Shown here: in pieces, positions 41,000 through 49,900 of the stretch | How the letters are laid out: each line of letters opens with the position of its first letter | How positions within the stretch are numbered: position 1 is the first letter of the stretch | IMG/VR virus record: IMGVR_UViG_3300031602_000003 | Span: 1 to 54,824 of that record | Source of the DNA: a virus | Direction: 5' to 3' (one strand) | DNA: 54,824 nt | Made by a program: the position numbers and the translations under genes | Notes under the pieces: generated by a model | What the model saw: only the letters and a program-made list of their open reading frames with translations | The model's database searches: none | What the model was told of the DNA's origin: nothing

Positions 41000-43900
41000 A
41001 TGCAAGATTTCAGCTCACAAGCTCGATTAAATGACGCTATACAACGTAATCAGCCAGAGGTGGGAAACGCTACTTCTAAGCTGAATAGTGGTATTGCTCG
41101 CAATCAATCCAGCCTTAATGCAGCTATGGCTAAGATAACTGATGGCATAGCTAGAAACGCTCCTGACATTAATCAAGCTACAGCCAAACTAAATAATGGC
41201 ATAGCACGAAATCAGGCAGCAATAGGCGGCTTAATCCCTGCAACAAAGTCAGAAGAAAAAGCAGCACGACTGCCAGAACAGCGCCAAGTTAAAGCTGCAA
41301 GTCTAGGTGAACGTAGTGTGAGCAAGCAAGCAATGCTTACCAATAAGCAAGCAGCGCGGCCATTTCAGGCGCTGGCTCCAAGAGCCCTTGATTCAGACTC
41401 TCTTACAGGTAATAGCACAGTGGATCAGTTTGCCGATGTTCCATTAGGGCTTGCTAAGAATGCTGTAATGGGTGTTCGTATGATTACTGATGCTTTCGGC
41501 GCTAGTAATGAAACCTCTGATATGCTCCAAGGGTATGAAGAGGAAATTGGGAAATTAATGAGTGCGCAATATAATAAAGATGCGCAAGAAATGGAACGTA
41601 TACGCACAGAGGCTATAGGCAAAGGATCATGGGAAGGTGTTAAGGCGGGTATACATGCACTAAGTGTAGCTCCTATAGACACAATAATTGGTGCATTAGG
41701 TACTGCCGCTCCAGCGATTATTGCAGGTGCGGCTGTCACATTAGGCGCCCCAGTGGTAGGCCTTGGGGTTGCAGCAACTGCTACAGTGGGCTCTGCTGTA
41801 GCATTAGGCACAGGCGCCTTAATGGGGGCTGGTGTTACTAAAAGCGCAATATATGAAGCAACTGCAGACGCTTTTAAAGAACAAGGGGTTCCTAAAGAAG
41901 AAGCAGAAGCAATAGCTACAGAGGCCCAAGAATATGGAGGCGAAAATACTGACTCTATTCTTACAGGTGCAGCATTAGGTTATATTGCTACTAGATTTGG
42001 TATTGACCCAAAGCTTGTGAGTGGTGCTTCGAAACTTGTTGCTTCGAAACTTGCTGCTAAAGAGGCAGCAGAAAAAATAGCTAAAAAGATTGCTGAAGAA
42101 GGCACCAAAAAAGGTGCTTTAAAAAAACTAGCTAAAGATGCAGTAGAGGAGGGTATCCCAGAAGCATTTCAGGGAGGCCATGAAGTATTTGCAGGTAATC
42201 TGGCCAAGCAAAGAGAAGGCATTGATACGGACTTATCAGAAGGTGTGGCTTTTGGCGCAACTCTTGAAGGATTTGCAGGGGGTGGTGTAGGTGTTGGCGG
42301 AGGAGGTATTGGGCTTACTGCAAGAACTGCTGTTGATGGAGTTAAAGGCACTATCAATGCAGGCAAGAAAACAGTAAAGGGTGTTAAGAAAGCTAAAGCA
42401 CAGATATTTGGGGAAGATAAATCTGGTAAAAAAGGCACATTCCAACAAATCAAAGAAGGTGTTATTGATATTGCAAATACTGCTGCTGATTTTGTTGCAG
42501 AAGGCAAAGCCGCAGTTAAAGATGCTGTTAAAGTAGAAGCAGAAGTTAAGAGTGATAGATCTGTTGAAGAGGCTATTCAAGAAGATAATAAAGATCTCAC
42601 AGCAAGAGAGAAGGTGGATGTCGCAACCCATAAGTCTGTAAGACCGGGCAAGGATGCTTCACCAGCAGAAGTACTAACCTTTAGAGACAATGCGATGAAT
42701 GCATTGCTGCAGTATTATACAGAGTTAAAAGACAGCCGTGATGCACTGATCTCTGATCCTGATGCAGCAACAGTGGATCCTGATCAAAAGAAGGCTTACA
42801 AGTTCCAAGAGGGAATGAATGTTATACTGGCTCGTATGAATGAGCTAGGCGCTGTTATTCAAGAAGAAGGGACTGAGGCCACACAGTTTAATACAATTTT
42901 GGATTCGATTAAAGAGCACAAAGAAGTGCCAAGTGAAATTGCTTTAATGCTAGGTACTACAGGTGGGCAAGGACTTACTACTGAGGAATTAAAGAAAGCA
43001 CAGTTAGAATTGCCTTTTGATGCTGACCAAACAGCTACAGTTGAGAATCAAATTGCTATAAATGACACAGTTTCAAAAGCATATAAGACTAACGCAGAAA
43101 CCAATAAAGATAATAAAAGAGCAGAAGAAGTAAGCTTGGAGATTATTGATGGTTCAAGTAAGAATGCTGGCTTTAAAACATACCACCAAAGAATTGTAAT
43201 TGGCGTAAAGACTGGTTCTCTGGTTGTAGCTAATAAAGCGTATGAAGGATTACAGTCCTTTGTAAAACTACAGCAAACTAAGTTGGCTGCTTTTCAAGAA
43301 GTTAGTAATTTAGGTGATAAATTAGCAAATGACATCGGTAACAAAGCTGTAAGAAAACAGTATAATGCAGCTAAGGCAGCATTAAAAAAGAATCACAAAT
43401 TTACTTTCTTGCACAAAGGAGGCCTTGTGAAAACTATGGCCTTGATCCAAGCAGAGGTTACTGCAGGGCAGGCTATAGCTAAACAAGCCAAACATATCCT
43501 AAAGACCGGAGCGAAGGTTGGCAGTACATCACAAAGCGGCGGAGCCGCTGTAGTGAATGATACAGTCCCAGCAGAGCTTCGGGAGTTAGTTGACGGACAA
43601 AAGAAAACTTTTGCTGCTCTAGGCAGCACAAAAGCCAAATTAAAGAAACTTCTTGCAAAAGCTGAAAAAGCGTTTGAAAAAGATAAGGAGTCTTTGGATA
43701 ATAAAGTAAATGTTCTAGCCTTAAAAGAAATGCTGGGCATAATTAAAGTATCTGAAAAGTCTACAGATAACGACACTGTTCCTCCAACAGCAAACCTAGA
43801 AACACAGTATAGTGATGCTGTGACAGTCTTACTTGCTCTCACTGCTGAGCAGAAGAAGCATATAGTAGATAAAGATGGATCTCGTATCCTAAAAGGGACT

Positions 43901-46900
43901 TGGGAAGGCATCTATGAATTTATAGAAGCACAAAGCAAGACTGACGTAAAACAAGAAGACAGTATGCAAAGCATTGTTGACTTTGTTAAAGATGACCTTC
44001 CTGGTTTACTAAAAAGCTTCCAGAAGTCCAAGGGTGACGAAGCAACAGTTATAAAAGAGGCTGATGCAGTCAACCCGCCGGTTGAACCGGGCGGGGAGAC
44101 AAGCCCAGCCGTAGCTTTGAGAACTATGGTGAAGCTTAGAAGAGATATAACGAAGCTAGTACAAATAAAGAAAAAAACCCCAGAGCAACAAAGTGCGTTA
44201 AACGCAAACTTCGTAGAACACAGAGCTCGTTACAAGAGAGCAGAAAAGTATTTAAAGACTATTAAGATTACTCCAATAATCCAAGGGCTAATGGACAAAA
44301 TAACGGAGGCCTCAGACGCAAAGAAATCTGACTTTGCTTCGAAAAGTAATTTGATGGCTAGAATAGAGGGCGACACGCTATATCAAAAATGGCTTAAAGG
44401 TAATCCTACGCCCACTGTAAATAGCAAGAAAACTAACACCGAGAATAAATTTAAAAAGAAATATAAAGGCAAGCCTAAAAAAGAGCTAACATTGCTTGAA
44501 ACACTAAAGAAGAAGTTCCAAGTAAAATCAGGGGTAGCTAAAAGAAAGCTTGCAGTAGCGAGCTTTAAATTATCTGCTGCGAATATATATGTTGGTCGCG
44601 CACAAAACTCTATTCTTATGAAAATTATAGAAGGAGAGCTTGACTCAGGCAACAATGGGGTAGCATACGATTCTGATGATGTAGTTTTTGTAGGCACAGA
44701 TACAGGTAAGGGGGCCAACAGTCCTATTAGTAATGAGAAGTTTACTGGTGTATATAAAGAACTAGACCTAGCTATGGAAGCAGGCGCTAGTATCATAACT
44801 GATTGGAATGGTATCACTCCCGCAGAGATAGCGGTGGCAGCGATACTTACAAAGAATGGTTATACTGCAGAGCAAGTTGTAGACCCAACAACTGTTAAAG
44901 ATAACCTTACTCCTATTAGCTACAGCAAGTGGACTAAGACAGAGGAGATTATTACTAACAAGCAAGAGTCTCTTAAAAATGAGAGTTTTAACTTAACTGA
45001 ATCTATCTTGGAAGAGGGCGGTAAGGATTTTGACGTACCTGCTGATTCTCCTGTTAAAAGTAGAGGTACTGCTCTAGGCAATCTATTTAATAAGCGACCT
45101 AAGTCTGATACAAAGCTATTTTCAAATGTACTCCATACAGTTAGGAACTGGGCTACAAGAGTAGAAGGTAATGTAGAGAAGCTTAATCCTCAGCTAAATA
45201 AAAAAGAGCTGAAAATGGTTGAGAACTTTTTAGAATTTAATAAAAAGATGACCGACATTTACACAATTGAAACAGTGCAGGATGGTAAAACTGTACTTCC
45301 TTTGCTTGAGCCTTTTAAAGATGAGCAACAAAGAGAGTTCAAAAGAGGCAATGTAATACAATTGTTTTACACAGAAAAGGCCGATAGCCTGATAGGAAAA
45401 GATAAGCCAAGTATTGATTTGATGGATCCAAATGTAATTACCCAATTAAATGCAGTGTTATACAGATGGATGGGTACTTTTGGTAAGGGCACGCTCCGCA
45501 GTACTAAATCAGATGTACAACAAATATTCGGAATTAGAAAATCTAAACTCACTCCAACAGATGAAATGTATGATTTAGTTGGTGAAGAGGGTACATCCTT
45601 TATTACGACAGCAGAAAATCTAGGTATGGATGCATTAGCATCTTTGGGTTTAAGCCCTAAAGAGAGTACAGGAGAAACCTTTGAAAGTAAAACTGCTCAA
45701 GCACTCGGAGCATTAATGTTAAACGCCGGGTTACAAAGTAACTTGTTAGAAATGAATAGTGTTGCTAGAAAGGATATCTCTGACCTAACAGCTAGGTTTA
45801 ACAAGGCCATTGGTATTGATACTAATGATGAAACTTCGGATCTCACTCTTGCAGCTGTGCCTGACCCAAAATTCGCAGGAATAGGGATAAGAAGATTTAT
45901 ACGTGTAGCCAGTCAATTTAAGAAAATAGGTGAGACAGAGGCGGACAGTGATACAGAAGTCGTAAGTAGTGCCGTGCAAGGGTATATTGACAACTATAAG
46001 CTTGGGTCGGACGCCTTTTCTAATCTGTTTGGGTTATCTAAATCCGCTAAAGCACCCTCACTTAAGCCACCATTCATGCAGAATATCGCTCGAACATTAG
46101 GCAACAGCGGGTTGCCTGTTCCTAATTATATAAGAGAAATTCTTTATAAACACAGCCAACAAAAGCATCAGCTTAATGATACACATAGAGCCTTTATGAA
46201 GTTTCCCTTGAATATGCAATTTAGAATGCTTGGTGGTATAGAAAATCTAAGCAACTTACATGTTTCCCGTAGAATGGCTGTTAGAGCGCAAAATGAAGAG
46301 ATTCGTAGATTCCTAGATGGAATGAATACATTTGTTACCACACTTGAGGAAAACCCAAATAAGCTCAATACTGAGTTCTTTTTTACACACGATGTGTGGG
46401 TTAATGCTCGTGTGGGAATCAAAGAAACCATTATGAATCCTCAAGCTAACAAAGCTGCTAGAGCAATGGTGTCTGTGAGTGATGCAGAAACCGAAATGGA
46501 TTTAACAAGCACAGCCGCCAAAGACGTTAGCAATGTACAAGTGTTTTTGTTAGGTATTGCAGAAGTGTTAGGGGTTAACACTAAGCAGAGCAATGATGCG
46601 GATGTGATTCAAGAGTTGCATGATGTAACTAAGAGTAAAGAGTTAAAAACAGCATTGGCTATATTAAAGGATAACTACAGGAATCCAAATAGAGCAATGT
46701 CTATTAAGCAATTAGATGCTGTGTCAACCTCGATTACCAAACTAGGTAAAGGTGCTGCAGGGCTATCTGGATTAGTTGCATATGCACAATATGAAGCAAC
46801 CCAAGAAGATATAGCAGCTAAAGTGGCTAATGCGGGTAAATTTATAACCTCTCTTAGTATAGAGATAGATGGTAGAAATAATGGTGTTGCACATGCTAAT

Positions 46901-49900
46901 ATTCAATTAGGATATAATGAATCTGGCGAGACAGAAGGTGGGACACGCACTAAGGTAATGAATCAAACTGGTTTGTATGAGCCTGGGAGTGACTTTAAAA
47001 GTGCCAATGATTTCCTTTCCTCACCTGCAAATTTGGATGTATATGAGGACGTTGCTACAAAAGTACAAAAGGAAGTTACTAACACACTAAGTGTGGCGCT
47101 TGCAAAATCCAATACTGAGGCGATCTCTGGAGGAGAGAGCACAACAGAACAAAGAAAGTACGCCGAACTACTAGCAGTAAGTGGCCTTGTCGAAAGTTTT
47201 GTTAAAGATTCATTGAGCAAAGAGAGCGAAGAAGAAGTAGGCACTGTTAGCAAAGGAGATAGGGAAGACACCAAAGACACTGTAATTCAGTTCGTTTATG
47301 GAGCAGGGGTAAAATCAAGAACAGCATCATTTCTAAATAAAGCAATAAATGCAGTCTATAAAAAAATAGAAGACACGAGCATTATTAAAAATGGCAAGGT
47401 GACAGGAGCTAAGAACAGCGAACTGGGTGTCATCATTAATCATTTACGGGCTCTGTCTGGAGACCCAGATTTAACTATCCCAACGGATGGTGCAAAGCAC
47501 TTAGATTTTATGTTTTCAACGAAGTTAGAGTTAGTGTTTTTACAGAGGGTCAAAGAGCTTTATGGTAAAAATATAAATACAGCACTAACTAGCAACTTTA
47601 ATCAAATCATTAAGGAAAGAAAAAAAGTCACCCAGCTTCACGAAGCAATTGGGGAAATGTTTTTGGCTGCCTATCAAACAGAGTTAATGGAACTAAGAAT
47701 TAAGAAAGGCACAAATGTAACTAAGGGCGACATTAAAGGCATTATAGACAAGTTAGATAAAGCGGGCTTACTTCCTAAAATGACCACAGCAATTAGTGGT
47801 AGAAGGGATTCAGTTAAAGATAGAACTGGTGCCATGCTTTGGAGCCTACAAAAAGCTGCTTATAGAGATTCTAATGATCTGTATAAAAAAGAGGTTGCAA
47901 GTCTAAGAGCCCAAAATACAACGCAAAGCTTAATAGATGCGAGTATCTTAGAGGATGTTGCAAAAAAGCTTATAAGAAGCAAAGATAACGTACAGTTTTA
48001 TCGTAATGGTGCGGGCTCAATTAATAATACCTCCTCTATAAATGACGGTACAATTAAACAAGGTGAAAATGTCAAACAATTTTCCTTAAACCCAAAGCAT
48101 ACTTCATATGAAGCACGATCTCATAAAGCACTGGTGTTTTTAATTCATAGTATAGATTCTTTTAATATGTATGAGATGTATGACACACCTGTACCTATGA
48201 TTGGTGTACATGATGCTATTATGCTTGGAGTTAAAGACGTCCATGCTGGGACGAAGGTAGCTAATGACTCTTTCTGGCGATCCAATAAAAACTTTAATAT
48301 TAAGAAGGCTGCTCTAGAAGATTATAATCTAACTCTAGAAAGCTTTAAAGAGTACCAAGAAAGTAAAGGAACTAGCACACCAATACTGAATGACCCAGAG
48401 TTGATAGATAGGGTTGATACAAAAGTGGCCAATATGCTAAATAAAACTAAATATAAGTGGGCTATGAATAACTCAATAGATAATCTAGCCCATGAAATAG
48501 AGCTTTTTGAAGAGAATGGGGGGATTAGCAATCAATTCGGAAATGGCAAGGTAGAGGTAGACGAATCGGAAGACCTTGGCTCACCAACTAGTGCAAGCAT
48601 TGATAATGCTGACTCAGAAGAGATAGCCACAATAGCTCGTGAAAGTGAAGAAGAGGCCATAAAACTAAGTGCGGATATTCATTGGCAAGCAGCGCTAAGT
48701 CACGGGATTATTGCTGGGTTTGACGCAAACAATGAATTAAGTATTCTTCAAGAGCCTGACAATGAAGTAGGCAAAACATGGTTAGCTAGTGGAGAAAATA
48801 AGCAACTGCTTTTTGATGCGGTGGAGCTTGTTGATATGAACGACCAAATGAAGTTGATGTTTAAAACAGTTCTTGGATCAGCCCCTAATACTACAATCGA
48901 CCCTAATAAATTCTTGGCTACGGAGTCTTGGACTATAACCGGCGAAGATACACTCAGTTTGTTTGACACACTTGGTGATGTTAACTATGGAAATAAGTCT
49001 GAAAACTCAGCGCATCAAACATACATGAGAAAGCTGCTTATTGACTTAGGTGTCAGTAAGGCTATTGATGGTATGAAAGTGCGGCTAAAGAAAGCTGGAG
49101 ATGAGACTGAGGGTAAATACATCATTCGTAAAGATGGTTCACAAGAGATACTAATCCAATCAGCTTCTGCAGCCTCTGTGAATGGCATAAGAATGTCTAC
49201 ACAGGAAACGTATACACATGAGATACTTCATGCTATCTCCCAGGCTGCTATCAACGGCAGCAGCGATGCTGCAAGATTCTTACAAGGGTTATTTGATGAA
49301 GTAAGAGGGAACTCTGAATTAGATTTCAGAATGTTCCTTAATGACTACAACGATACAACTAATCTTCAGGAAGTTAATGAGGCTAAAAGAAGATACAATT
49401 ATATCTTTAATAATACTGCTTCACGCATTGTAAGCCATAGGGATGTCTATACTACTGAGCCACACACGCACAAAAGAAATGACCACCTGCACGAGTTCTT
49501 CGCTCTTGGCTTGTCTAACGAAAACTTTATGACGGCGCTGTCTAAAGTAAAAAGCAAGAAGAAAGTTAAAGGGAAAGATAGAACTTTCTTTGATAAATTT
49601 ATTGATTTACTTACCGTCTTTGTAGGGCTCTTTAATAAGCAGTTCGTTGATGCTAAAAATCTTGACATGAGCCAACAATTACGTTTTGTTGCTCAAAAGT
49701 TTGCTGAAATAGAGGGTGGTGCTAAAAACAAAATAAGCTTAGCTAATAAAGCATTCACATTTGCTAATGATGAAGTTATTGCTAGATCTGTTAATTTTAT
49801 TACGAAAGGTGTTAAAGGCGCTGCTGATAGTAAGTTTATAGTTGAGAATAAATATAAAACTGTAAGAACAGTAGGCGGCATTGTATCTAAGTTTAAGTTT

